Source of the DNA: JBBQZO01 sp038207625
GTDB taxonomy: Bacteria; Pseudomonadota; Gammaproteobacteria; Burkholderiales; Burkholderiaceae_D
DNA length: 30,796 nt
Reading direction: 5' to 3'
NCBI GenBank assembly: GCA_038207625.1
Contig: JBBQZO010000049.1
Span: 1-30,796, forward strand
Shown one piece after another: positions 1-6,942 of this stretch (within the stretch, counting starts at the first letter, position 1; each line of letters starts with the position of its first letter). The position numbers and the translations under genes are program-made. The notes beneath the pieces were generated by a model, which worked only from the letters and a program-made list of their open reading frames with translations, was not told the DNA's origin and did not search any database.

Positions 1-1
1 C

Positions 2-859
2 GTCATTCCGTTGTACACGCCAGAATGCCGCCAGTGCAAATTCTGCCTGTCCCAGAAAACCAATCTGTGCCAGTCGATCCGCTCGACCCAGGGCCGCGGC
101 CTGATGCCGGACGCCACCAGCCGCTTCTCGATCGACGGCAAGCCGATCTCTCACTACATGGGCACGGCGACCTTCTCCAACTCCATCGTGGTGCCGGAGA
201 TCGCGCTCGCGAAGATCCGGAACGACGCGCCGTTCGAGGTGGTCTGCTACATCGGCTGCGGCGTCACCACCGGCGTGGGCGCGGTGCTGTTTACCGCCAA
301 GGTGGAGGCGGGCGCCAACGTGGTGGTGTTTGGCCTGGGCGGCATCGGCCTGAACGTGATCCAGGCGGCGCGCATGGTCGGCGCCGACAAGATCATCGGC
401 ATCGACATCAACCCGGCGCGCCAGGCGATCGCGCGCAAGTTCGGCATGACCCACTTCATCAACCCGAACGAGGTCGAAAACGTGGTTGACGCGATCGTCG
501 GCTTGACCGACGGCGGCGCCGACTACAGCTTCGAATGCATCGGCAACGTCACCACCATGCGCCAGGCGCTGGAATGCTGCCACAAGGGCTGGGGCCAGTC
601 GATCGTGATCGGCGTGGCGGCCGGTGGCCAGGAAATCTCCACCCGGCCGTTCCAGCTGGTAACCGGGCGCGTGTGGAAGGGCTCGGCCTTCGGCGGCGCG
701 CGCGGGCGCACCGATGTGCCGAAAATCGTCGACTGGTACATGGAAGGCAAGCTCAATATCGACGACCTGATTACCCACCGTCTGCCGTTGGAGCGCATCA
801 ACGAAGGCTTCGACCTGATGAAAAGCGGCGAGTCGATCCGCTCGGTCGTCATTTACTAA
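2..859 (+). CDS. frmA: S-(hydroxymethyl)glutathione dehydrogenase / class III alcohol dehydrogenase (5'-truncated by window edge)
   Basis: Zinc- and NAD-dependent enzyme that oxidises S-hydroxymethylglutathione, the spontaneous formaldehyde-glutathione adduct, to S-formylglutathione in the cytosol. The frame is open to the left edge. The 285 visible residues are the last three quarters of a protein that is normally about 370 residues long. The four structural-zinc cysteines appear at once (C-x2-C-x2-C-x7-C in CRQCKFC...NLC). The Rossmann glycine motif FGLGGIGLN and the class III-typical ECIGN segment follow, and the C-terminus ends normally at TAA. The missing N-terminus would carry the catalytic-zinc Cys and His. 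An S-formylglutathione hydrolase gene often follows frmA, but the next gene here is unrelated. Family certain; class III inferred from the overall match. Confidence 0.93.
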   Translation, partial: VIPLYTPECRQCKFCLSQKTNLCQSIRSTQGRGLMPDATSRFSIDGKPISHYMGTATFSNSIVVPEIALAKIRNDAPFEVVCYIGCGVTTGVGAVLFTAKVEAGANVVVFGLGGIGLNVIQAARMVGADKIIGIDINPARQAIARKFGMTHFINPNEVENVVDAIVGLTDGGADYSFECIGNVTTMRQALECCHKGWGQSIVIGVAAGGQEISTRPFQLVTGRVWKGSAFGGARGRTDVPKIVDWYMEGKLNIDDLITHRLPLERINEGFDLMKSGESIRSVVIY

Positions 860-868
860 ACTGCCATC

Positions 869-898
869 GACAGACGGACCGTGCGCGGCCCGTCTGTC
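869..898 (+). terminator. Hairpin after frmA, probable terminator
   Basis: 13-bp arms (869-881 and 886-898) pair around the 4-nt loop TGCG with a single A/C mismatch on the plus strand. The hairpin starts 10 nt after the frmA stop. There is no T-run, so intrinsic termination is plausible but not proven. Confidence 0.55.
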
Positions 899-1099
899 CA
901 ATGCGCTTCCCATGGCGCGCTTTGCGCGCTCCATCGCACACCGCCTTGCTGCGGCGCGGCGTTTGTCTATAGTGTTCCAATCGGGATGCTGTCACTTCAA
1001 AAAACACCGCTGCACAACACCATTTCGGCGCCCCAGCCGACCGGCGAACATCGCCAGGTGCGCGCCGGCTCCCGTGTCGGAAAATATAGAAAAATAGTT

Positions 1100-1129
1100 C
1101 TAGACAATTTGTTCTAGGTGCCCTAATCT
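1100..1129 (+). promoter_or_regulatory. Putative promoter with overlapping operator-like dyad
   Basis: A -35-like TAGACA (1101-1106), a 17-bp spacer and a -10-like TAATCT (1124-1129) lie just upstream of the short ORF at 1153. An imperfect dyad, CTAGACAATTTGTTCTAG (1100-1117), overlaps the -35 and spacer; its outer five bases (CTAGA/TCTAG) are perfectly symmetrical. This is where a BlaI/MecI-type repressor would be expected to bind ahead of a BlaR1-like gene. Assignment to that regulator is inference. Confidence 0.4.
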
Positions 1130-1152
1130 ACACCCATCGTTACGGAGCCCAC

Positions 1153-1266
1153 ATGAGCCAGTTTTCCCCATTCGTCAGACCGCGTAGTGCACAGATGGCC
1201 ACAATGGCCGCGCCGCGCGCGCCGGCTGACGGCGTCGGAATCGCACCTCGCCTGGTGCGCCCATGA
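1153..1266 (+). pseudogene. 37-codon ORF, possible remnant of a BlaI/MecI-type repressor gene
   Basis: The ORF starts with ATG, has a GGAG box (1144-1147) 5 nt upstream, and encodes 37 residues beginning MSQFSPFVRPRSAQMATM. Its stop overlaps the ATG of the M56 protease gene as ATGA, the arrangement expected for translational coupling in blaI-blaR pairs. Full BlaI-family repressors are about 120-140 residues long, and their N-termini often read like S/P-rich residues, then RPTDAELAIL. The first 17 residues loosely resemble that, and the rest is low-complexity. I infer a deletion derivative of blaI. It could instead be a genuine leader peptide that sets translation of the downstream gene. No helix-turn-helix can be recognised. 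Confidence 0.35.
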
Positions 1267-3419
1267 ACGGCTTCTTGGTGGCGCTGGTCCCCAATCTGGG
1301 CTGGGCCTTGCTCGACTTCGTCTGGCAGGGCGTGCTGATCACGTCGCTCACGGCCTTGCTGCTGGCGCTGCTGCGCACGGCGCGCCCGCAAACCCGCTAC
1401 GCCGTCGCTTGCGCCGCGCTGCTGCTGTGTGTGGCATTGCCGCTGGCGGGCGTGATCGAACGCATGCGCTCAAGCGCGGGCACCGATGCCGTCGCCACGG
1501 GGCAGGCGGCGCTGTCCAAGTCGGCCAAGTTTACAGTGCAGCCGTGGCAGACGGTTCGCGCGCCCAGCTTGCTCGGGGTCGACCGACTGGCAGGAATTGA
1601 GTCCGGTCTGCGCGCCCGCTTGCCGCTGGTGGTGATCATCTGGGCCTGCGGCGCCGGCCTGCTGGCGCTGCGCATGAGCGCGGGCCTGATGTGGGTGCGC
1701 CAGCGCAGCAAGGCCGCCAGCAGCAAGCCCGACGCGCAGTGGCAGGCGCGCGTCAACCGGCTGGCCCAACGCTGCGGGGTGCGCCGCCCGGTGCGGCTTG
1801 GACTGGTGAGCGACTTGACCAGCCCCGTCACGGCCGGCTGGTGGCGCCCGGTCATTCTGGTGCCGGCCGCGCTGCTGACGGGCATGCCGCCCGAGCTGCT
1901 CGAAGCGCTGCTGGCGCACGAGATGGCGCACATCCAGCGCCACGACTATCTGGTCAACCTGATCCAAAGCGCGATCGAGATCCTGCTGTTTTACCACCCC
2001 GGCGTGTGGTGGTTGTCGCACCGGATCCGGGTCGAACGCGAACACATTGCAGATGATTTAGCCGCACACATGCTGGGCGAACCGCGGCGCCTTGCTGTTG
2101 CACTGTCCGAACTGGCGAAGAGCCAGTTCACCACCCCCCAACTGGCCCACGGGGCTCACGGAGGAAACCTTATGTCCCGCATCAAACGCCTGGTTCGTCC
2201 CGATATCGAACCGATCAACTGGAAAATGGCACTGCCGGTGCTTGGTTTGACGGCAGCTTGCGCCTTTTACGCGCACGCCGAAACACCGCAAACACCGGCC
2301 GCCGCGGCGCCAGCTTCCAGCACCGAACCCGCAGTGGTGAGTGCACCGGCCACGCGCGCCAAACCAGCCACGGCGGCCAAGTCGAGCGTCGTCAGAACTG
2401 TGGCCGTGCCGCCTGTGCCACCCGCGCCGCCTGCACCGCCGGCGCCACCGACGCCAACGATGGCGAGCATTTCGCCTGTCGTGCCAGTGCCGCCCGTGCC
2501 GCCCGTGCCTGTCGCCCCACACGTTGCGCCTGCGCCGTTGGCACCATTGGCGCCACTTGCGCCACCGGTACCGCCTGCACCACCTGCACCACCCGCGCCG
2601 CCAGCCGGCATTGCCACGGTTGCGACACCAGGTTCTTCGGCGGCCCGACTGGATAAGGGGCAGCACACGATCACCCGGGATGGCAAGGACTCGTATGCGC
2701 TGGTGCGGGCCAACGGTCACAGCACCATGTCGACATCGGGTGGCGACCGGAAAGAACTCGAAGCGCTGACGCGCCGCATGCCGGGCGACTTCCTGTGGTT
2801 TCGCAAAGACGGCAAGACCTATGTGATTGATGACGCCGGCGTATTGGCCAGAGTGATCGATGCATGGCGTCCCACCGAACAACTGGGCGCCGAGATGGAT
2901 GCCAACGGCGCCGAGATGGATCAGTATGGCCAGAAGATGGACGCACTGGGCCGCCAGATGGAAGCGCAGGCTGCGCGCAGTGTGCCGAACAAGGCCGATA
3001 TGGCCAAGTTCGAAACGCAGATGGCGGCGCTGGCCAGTCAGATCGGCGACCTGGAAACGGACAAGGAAAGCCTGCGCAGCAAACTCGCCGCCAGCACCGA
3101 CGCCGCGCAGCGCGACAGCCTGCAAACCCAACGCGAGCAGATTGAGACCAAGGTCCAAGCGCTGCGCGGGCAGATGAAGAGCCTGCGTGATGTCTTGATG
3201 ACGCCCTACGACAAAGCCCACGCTGCATCGAGCGAGGCGATGCGTGAGTTGAGTCGCAAGATGGCCGAGGCCGGCAAACCGATGGACGTGCTGGGCAAAA
3301 AGATGGCTGTGCTGGGCAAGGAAATGGAGGCGAAACACCGCGTCGCGGACGCGCTGATGCGCGCCCAGATCCAGGACGCCTTGAGCAAAGGATTGGCGCG
3401 CCCTGCGCTGGTCAAGTAA
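1263..3419 (+). CDS. M56 family metallopeptidase (BlaR1-like) with Pro-rich linker and Met-rich coiled-coil tail
   Basis: Integral membrane zinc protease of the BlaR1/MecR1 type, 718 residues. Several hydrophobic segments lie in the first 130 residues. The zinc motif HEMAH (H219, E220, H223) is followed by EREHIADD with E260 as the probable third ligand. A further membrane segment lies near residues 320-337. The C-terminal part should then be extracytoplasmic, where BlaR1 carries its penicillin-binding sensor. Here that place is taken by a Pro/Ala/Val-rich linker (about 380-455, many PPAPPAPP units). A soluble region and a charged helical region with Met-spaced heptads (EMDANG, EMDQYG, KMDALG, then KMAEAG, KMAVLG) follow. 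No beta-lactam-binding SxxK domain is visible. The start overlaps the preceding short ORF. M56 assignment is firm; the stimulus is unknown. Confidence 0.88.
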   Translation: MNGFLVALVPNLGWALLDFVWQGVLITSLTALLLALLRTARPQTRYAVACAALLLCVALPLAGVIERMRSSAGTDAVATGQAALSKSAKFTVQPWQTVRAPSLLGVDRLAGIESGLRARLPLVVIIWACGAGLLALRMSAGLMWVRQRSKAASSKPDAQWQARVNRLAQRCGVRRPVRLGLVSDLTSPVTAGWWRPVILVPAALLTGMPPELLEALLAHEMAHIQRHDYLVNLIQSAIEILLFYHPGVWWLSHRIRVEREHIADDLAAHMLGEPRRLAVALSELAKSQFTTPQLAHGAHGGNLMSRIKRLVRPDIEPINWKMALPVLGLTAACAFYAHAETPQTPAAAAPASSTEPAVVSAPATRAKPATAAKSSVVRTVAVPPVPPAPPAPPAPPTPTMASISPVVPVPPVPPVPVAPHVAPAPLAPLAPLAPPVPPAPPAPPAPPAGIATVATPGSSAARLDKGQHTITRDGKDSYALVRANGHSTMSTSGGDRKELEALTRRMPGDFLWFRKDGKTYVIDDAGVLARVIDAWRPTEQLGAEMDANGAEMDQYGQKMDALGRQMEAQAARSVPNKADMAKFETQMAALASQIGDLETDKESLRSKLAASTDAAQRDSLQTQREQIETKVQALRGQMKSLRDVLMTPYDKAHAASSEAMRELSRKMAEAGKPMDVLGKKMAVLGKEMEAKHRVADALMRAQIQDALSKGLARPALVK

Positions 3420-3440
3420 GGCGCGGAGCGGCGGCGCCAT

Positions 3441-3490
3441 CGGCGCGTCGTCGCTCTACAGTCCGCACTGACGGCGCCGCCGACGCGCCG
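3441..3490 (+). terminator. Inverted repeat between the M56 gene and the hydrolase gene
   Basis: Perfect 10-bp arms CGGCGCGTCG (3441-3450) and CGACGCGCCG (3481-3490) are separated by 30 nt that also contain GC-rich self-complementary sequence. The structure starts 21 nt after the M56 stop codon. No T-tract follows. It is a candidate terminator. Confidence 0.35.
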
Positions 3491-3541
3491 TCCCTCGCGG
3501 TTAATACACATCGGCGCAAGCGCCTATCGAACTGGAATTCC

Positions 3542-5122
3542 ATGAATAGATTTTGTTTGCTCCTGCTGTGGAGCGTGTATGCGTTCGCCCACGCCGAGTC
3601 CGACCTCAGTTTTGCCAACGGCTTTGGGCAGTACGGGGTTGGCCTGCGCGTGGTCCAGCTGGTCGACCGGGCGCGGGTATTGCGCGACAAGATTGACCTG
3701 CTCAGCGGCGCGCCGGCCACGGGCGAGCGAGCGCGTCCGATCCAGACCTTGATCTGGTATCCGGCAACACCGAACAGCGGCACGCCGTTGCGCTACGACG
3801 ACTACTTGCGCACGGCCGCCACCGAACTCGAGTTTGCGCGCACTGCGTCCGACGTGACGCGCCACGTGGCGCGCGGGCTCAAGGACGACTACGCCAATTT
3901 GAACGATGCGCAAGCCGCGCGTGCCGCGGCCCAAGTAATGCGGGCGATGCGCGATGCGCGCGCGGCGCCGGGCACATTCCCCGTGCTGATCTACGCGCCG
4001 GGCTCAAGCTCGTCGGCGCACGAAAACGCCGACCTGTGCGAGTACCTGGCCAGCCACGGCTATCTGGTGCTGGCCAGCGCCAGTGTCGGCGTCAACACGC
4101 GCAGTATCAACCTCGACCTGGAAGGGGCCGAAGCGCAGGCCGGCGACATCGCGTTCTTGACCGGCTATGCGCAGACCTTGGAGCAGGCCGACGGCGCCCG
4201 CCTGGCCGTGATCGGCTACAGCTTCGGCGGCCTGGCCAATGTGCTGGCGGCGGCCCGGGACGACCGCATCGGCGCGCTGGTCGCGCTGGACGGCTCGGTG
4301 CGCTATTTTCCGGCCATCGTACAAAGCGCGGCCTACGCGACGCCCGAGCGGCTGGCGCTGCCCATGCTTTACCTGGGCGGCAAACCTCGCACGGCGGAGG
4401 TAATGAATCGAAACCAGCAGGTGCCAAGCAGCAGCCTGATGAATCAGATGAAGTACGCCGACCTCTACAACGTGACGATGGACACGATGGAACATGCGGC
4501 GTTTCAGTCCGAATCGCTGCGCTTGGGGCCGGAGCAGCGTTTCGGCGACTATACCCTCGCCGAGGCGGCGCTGGCATACGGCTGGATGGGCCGCTATGTG
4601 CTCGCCTTTCTGGACGGGTATCTGAAGAACGATGCGTCCGCGCTGGCCTTCATGCGCAATCGGCCGCAACAGAACGGCGTGCCGGCCCATCTGCTGTCGC
4701 TCGACCTGCATTTGGCCGAAGGCGGGGCGCCCACGCTGGCCACGCTGGCGGGCAGCTACGCGCGGCGCGGGCACAGCAAGCTGGCGGACATCTTTCAAAC
4801 CATGAGCAAGCGCGATGCCCGATTCAAGCCTGGCGAGCGGGCCTTGATCTCCTGGGGCGAGCGTTTTCTGGAGCAGACGCGCTATCGGGAAGCGCTCGAG
4901 ATTTTTGCGCTGACCAGTGCGCTCTATCCGGATAGCCCCAGGGCCAGGTTCTACCTCGCGCTGGGCTACGACAAGCACCACGACGACGTGCTGGCGATCG
5001 CCGCATACCGGCGCGTGCTGGCGCTGTGGCCGGATATGCAGGATGCGCTGCGTGGCATCGAGCGTCTGGAGGGTGTGCCCGCGCAGCGCCATGCAAATTT
5101 TGAGGTGCCGGCGGTGCACTGA
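3542..5122 (+). CDS. Secreted alpha/beta hydrolase (dienelactone hydrolase/lipase-like) with TPR-like C-terminus
   Basis: 526 residues. The N-terminus is a Sec signal peptide ending near AFAHAE (about residue 19). Residues about 70-330 form an alpha/beta hydrolase domain: a strand and oxyanion region reading LIYAPGSSSSAHENAD, then the nucleophile elbow GYSFGG with Ser227. A DGSVRYF strand follows, and a conserved EHAAFQ segment may supply the catalytic His. From about residue 400 the chain is helical with TPR character (FLEQTRYREALEIFALTSAL, then YLALGYDKHHDDVLAIAAYRRVLALWP). The substrate cannot be inferred; an ester or other acyl substrate in the periplasm is likely. The start is fixed by the signal peptide, although the ribosome-binding site (GGAA) is weak. 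It stands alone after the M56 gene. Confidence 0.8.
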   Translation: MNRFCLLLLWSVYAFAHAESDLSFANGFGQYGVGLRVVQLVDRARVLRDKIDLLSGAPATGERARPIQTLIWYPATPNSGTPLRYDDYLRTAATELEFARTASDVTRHVARGLKDDYANLNDAQAARAAAQVMRAMRDARAAPGTFPVLIYAPGSSSSAHENADLCEYLASHGYLVLASASVGVNTRSINLDLEGAEAQAGDIAFLTGYAQTLEQADGARLAVIGYSFGGLANVLAAARDDRIGALVALDGSVRYFPAIVQSAAYATPERLALPMLYLGGKPRTAEVMNRNQQVPSSSLMNQMKYADLYNVTMDTMEHAAFQSESLRLGPEQRFGDYTLAEAALAYGWMGRYVLAFLDGYLKNDASALAFMRNRPQQNGVPAHLLSLDLHLAEGGAPTLATLAGSYARRGHSKLADIFQTMSKRDARFKPGERALISWGERFLEQTRYREALEIFALTSALYPDSPRARFYLALGYDKHHDDVLAIAAYRRVLALWPDMQDALRGIERLEGVPAQRHANFEVPAVH

Positions 5123-5162
5123 GCGGCGGCGGCGGCGATCGATGCGCGATGCGGCGTTGCGC

Positions 5163-5181
5163 GCGCGTCAGTGTGACGCGC
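5163..5181. terminator. Hairpin between convergent genes
   Basis: Perfect 8-bp stem GCGCGTCA/TGACGCGC (5163-5170 and 5174-5181) with a 3-nt loop. It lies midway between the stop of the hydrolase gene (5122) and the stop of the minus-strand gene (5208), so it could serve both. No strong T-run on either side. Confidence 0.45.
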
Positions 5182-5207
5182 CGGTGTATTGCCACTCGAG
5201 TGCAACG

Positions 5208-5504
5208 TTAGCTATCGCGAGCCTGATTGCGCGTCAGGGCGTCGATAACGTCTTTCGCGTCCTTCAATCCGAGTCCGGTCTGTTCGCGATAGGCCTTGAT
5301 GGCCTCGACGCGCGTGCCGGGATGGCTGGCCAATTCTTTGATGCGATCCGACGGCTCGGAGAATCTTCCCCATTCAACACCAAGGTGTTTCAGCACAGCG
5401 TCCAGTTTGGCCTCTGTGCGCTGAAGCCGTTCCTGAATGCGAAGGAACCCGTACGCGCCAATTGCAATGGCAACGGCCAGCAGCATCGATAGGTATTCGT
5501 ACAT
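5208..5504 (-). CDS. Small membrane-anchored protein with ribosomal L7/L12 C-terminal-like domain
   Basis: 98 residues from the ATG at 5504, chosen because GGAG lies 5 nt upstream; the open frame extends further upstream without another good start. Residues 3-20 (YLSMLLAVAIAIGAYGFL) form a single membrane anchor. A short helical stretch (QERLQRTEAKLDAVLKHLGV) follows. The C-terminal half (VEAIKAYREQTGLGLKDAKDVIDAL) matches the L7/L12 C-terminal fold signature, where ribosomal L7/L12 reads KVIKxIRxxTGLGLKEAK. Proteins of this layout are common but uncharacterised. In L7/L12 that fold docks translation factors; no such role is shown here. It is convergent with the hydrolase gene. Confidence 0.8.
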   Translation of the reverse strand: MYEYLSMLLAVAIAIGAYGFLRIQERLQRTEAKLDAVLKHLGVEWGRFSEPSDRIKELASHPGTRVEAIKAYREQTGLGLKDAKDVIDALTRNQARDS

Positions 5505-5851
5505 GTACGCTCCAGAAATTGTGTTGTGGCGATCGCTATCGGCGCATCGGATCGGATGCGGTGCGAACAGTGAGCTATCTAAGCATACCCGAGTAGACAC
5601 CTGGCCATGCCGACGGGCGCCATCGTCGCGTGCGGATGGTGCAGTTCAGATGCGACTGGGCGAACATGCGGAAAAAAATAGCGCTTTGGCTGTCCTTCGC
5701 AAGCCCCCGGATGATCAGCCATTCATGCCCTTGAACCGATCGAGCGCCGCTGGCCGACGTTTGCGTCCACGCCGTGCGATGCGCCGCGCCGCGCGATCCT
5801 CGTCCATCATCGCCGGCTTCGCATCGTGCTGGCGCTGATCTGGCGACAAAA

Positions 5852-6538
5852 TTATCGCGCGCCGCGCCCGCGCCCGCGCAGCGCCATCCATCCCAAGCCC
5901 AGTGCCAGCATCGACAGCGTCGCCGGTTCCGGGATCGGGCTGGTGGCATCGACAAACTGAAAATCGTCGGCCACCCAATGGCCGGCCTGGGTACCGAGCT
6001 CGCGCCGGTCGATCCGGTAGCCGGTCACGCCGCTCAAGCCGGCGAAACTGGCGGTATCGACAAACGACAGCGGCTCGGGTTGACCGGGATGGCTTTCCGG
6101 CAGATCGAACACCGTCGAGGCCAGCTCGGTTGCGCCCGACAAGGCGACGATGGTGATCTGGTCGGCGCCGCCTTCGGAAAAACCGTAGTATTGATTGCGT
6201 CCGAACCACGCGCCCGTCAACACCTTGTCGGTGCTGATCGTCAGGCCGGACGCGCCGTCCTGGTTGGTGACGAAGTAGTGGCCGGAGTGGGGGATGCCGA
6301 ACAGCGGCCCGTCCGCAGCGACCTTGTATTCATCGCCGACGACGGTAAAGTGCGCGTCCCAGGCGATCCCTTCGTAGACCAGGCTGTTGCTGGTGTTGGT
6401 GTACTGCAGGCCGCTGGCGCCGGTCAGGGCGGGCGGCAGAGGCAGGTTGTCGAACGTGGCCAGCGTGTCGGCATGGCTGACTCCGGCCAGCAATACTGCG
6501 CCGCCCAACACGATACGCAATGCGTGTAGAAGTCTCAT
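5852..6538 (-). CDS. PEP-CTERM sorting domain-containing exported protein
   Basis: 228 residues from the ATG at 6538, which has GGAG 6 nt upstream and begins a signal peptide (MRLLHALRIVLGGAVLLAG...SHA). The mature part is beta-rich and starts TLATFDNLPLPP. The C-terminus carries the sorting signal: the PEP motif IPEPATLSML, a hydrophobic stretch LALGLGWMAL, and a basic tail RGRGRGAR. Such proteins are handled by an EpsH/exosortase system, usually in exopolysaccharide-producing Proteobacteria. No exosortase gene lies in this window, so it must be elsewhere. The function of the mature domain is unknown. The gene is monocistronic by spacing. Confidence 0.9.
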   Translation of the reverse strand: MRLLHALRIVLGGAVLLAGVSHADTLATFDNLPLPPALTGASGLQYTNTSNSLVYEGIAWDAHFTVVGDEYKVAADGPLFGIPHSGHYFVTNQDGASGLTISTDKVLTGAWFGRNQYYGFSEGGADQITIVALSGATELASTVFDLPESHPGQPEPLSFVDTASFAGLSGVTGYRIDRRELGTQAGHWVADDFQFVDATSPIPEPATLSMLALGLGWMALRGRGRGAR

Positions 6539-6890
6539 CGTCGCTCCGTGCAGATAATTGTAAAAATAATACGGTAACACGCATTCGATGGCACGGGAAC
6601 GATCGCGACAATACTTTGCGCTACAGCCAGTTGGGTCGGCGCGAAATGATCTTTTCACGCAACGCAACGCCGCGCCGATCGCAAACGCCGTCGTGGCGTG
6701 TGGCGCGCGCATCGGGCGGGCTCGAACCGCAACCGCTGGAGCGCATCGCGATGTCAAACCAGCCCCTCAATCTCACGGAGAGTGTGTACCGCGTGTCCCA
6801 ATACCTGCTGGCTAATTCGCTCGGCGAGCATCCGGCGCAGGGAGGGGGGCTTGCGCGCGGCCACGCACGCTCCCGGCCATCCGGATGGCC
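6539..6890. other. Intergenic region with a short degenerate ORF
   Basis: 352 bp between the PEP-CTERM gene start and the 3' end of the membrane-protein gene. The first 50 bp are AT-rich (TGTAAAAATAATACGG) and probably hold the PEP-CTERM gene promoter on the minus strand. The rest contains the possible gene remnant at 6751 and the palindrome at 6875-6890. Nothing else recognised. Confidence 0.6.
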
Positions 6891-6942
6891 TCAACCGTTG
6901 ACGATGGGCTGCGCCAGTATCCACAGGCTGACCATGGTGTAG
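6751..6942 (+). pseudogene. Possible remnant of an O-methyltransferase gene (N-terminus only)
   Basis: The ATG at 6751 has GGAG (6738-6741) upstream. Its first 28 or so residues (MSNQPLNLTESVYRVSQYLL, then ANSLGEHP) look like a real protein start. Caffeoyl-CoA O-methyltransferase-family proteins typically begin with a short segment ending in YLLxxSLREHP, followed by a helix LRxLREET. Here, after GEHPA, the frame turns into GC-rich, low-complexity sequence (QGGGLARGHARSRP) and runs antisense into the neighbouring gene. That is consistent with a truncated gene. The match is from memory of the family and covers under 30 residues, so confidence is low. Confidence 0.3.
6875..6890 (-). terminator. 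Perfect 16-bp palindrome abutting the membrane-protein stop codon
   Basis: GGCCATCCGGATGGCC is its own reverse complement and begins at the base immediately after the minus-strand stop TGA (6891-6893). As RNA it could form a 6-bp stem with a 4-nt loop. There is no T-run after it. It could be a weak terminator or 3'-end stabiliser. Confidence 0.35.

Noticed and set aside
2413..2625. Repeat array resembling a CRISPR or minisatellite
   Set aside because: It is in-frame Pro/Ala-rich coding sequence of the M56 protein with no uniform repeat or spacer structure.
2058..3440. Long minus-strand open frame opposite the M56 gene
   Set aside because: It is the GC-rich antisense shadow of the M56 coding sequence; composition is Arg/His/Gln-rich with no recognisable domain. 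Similar long shadows lie opposite uvrD, the alkaline phosphatase gene, the DUF1566 gene and polA.
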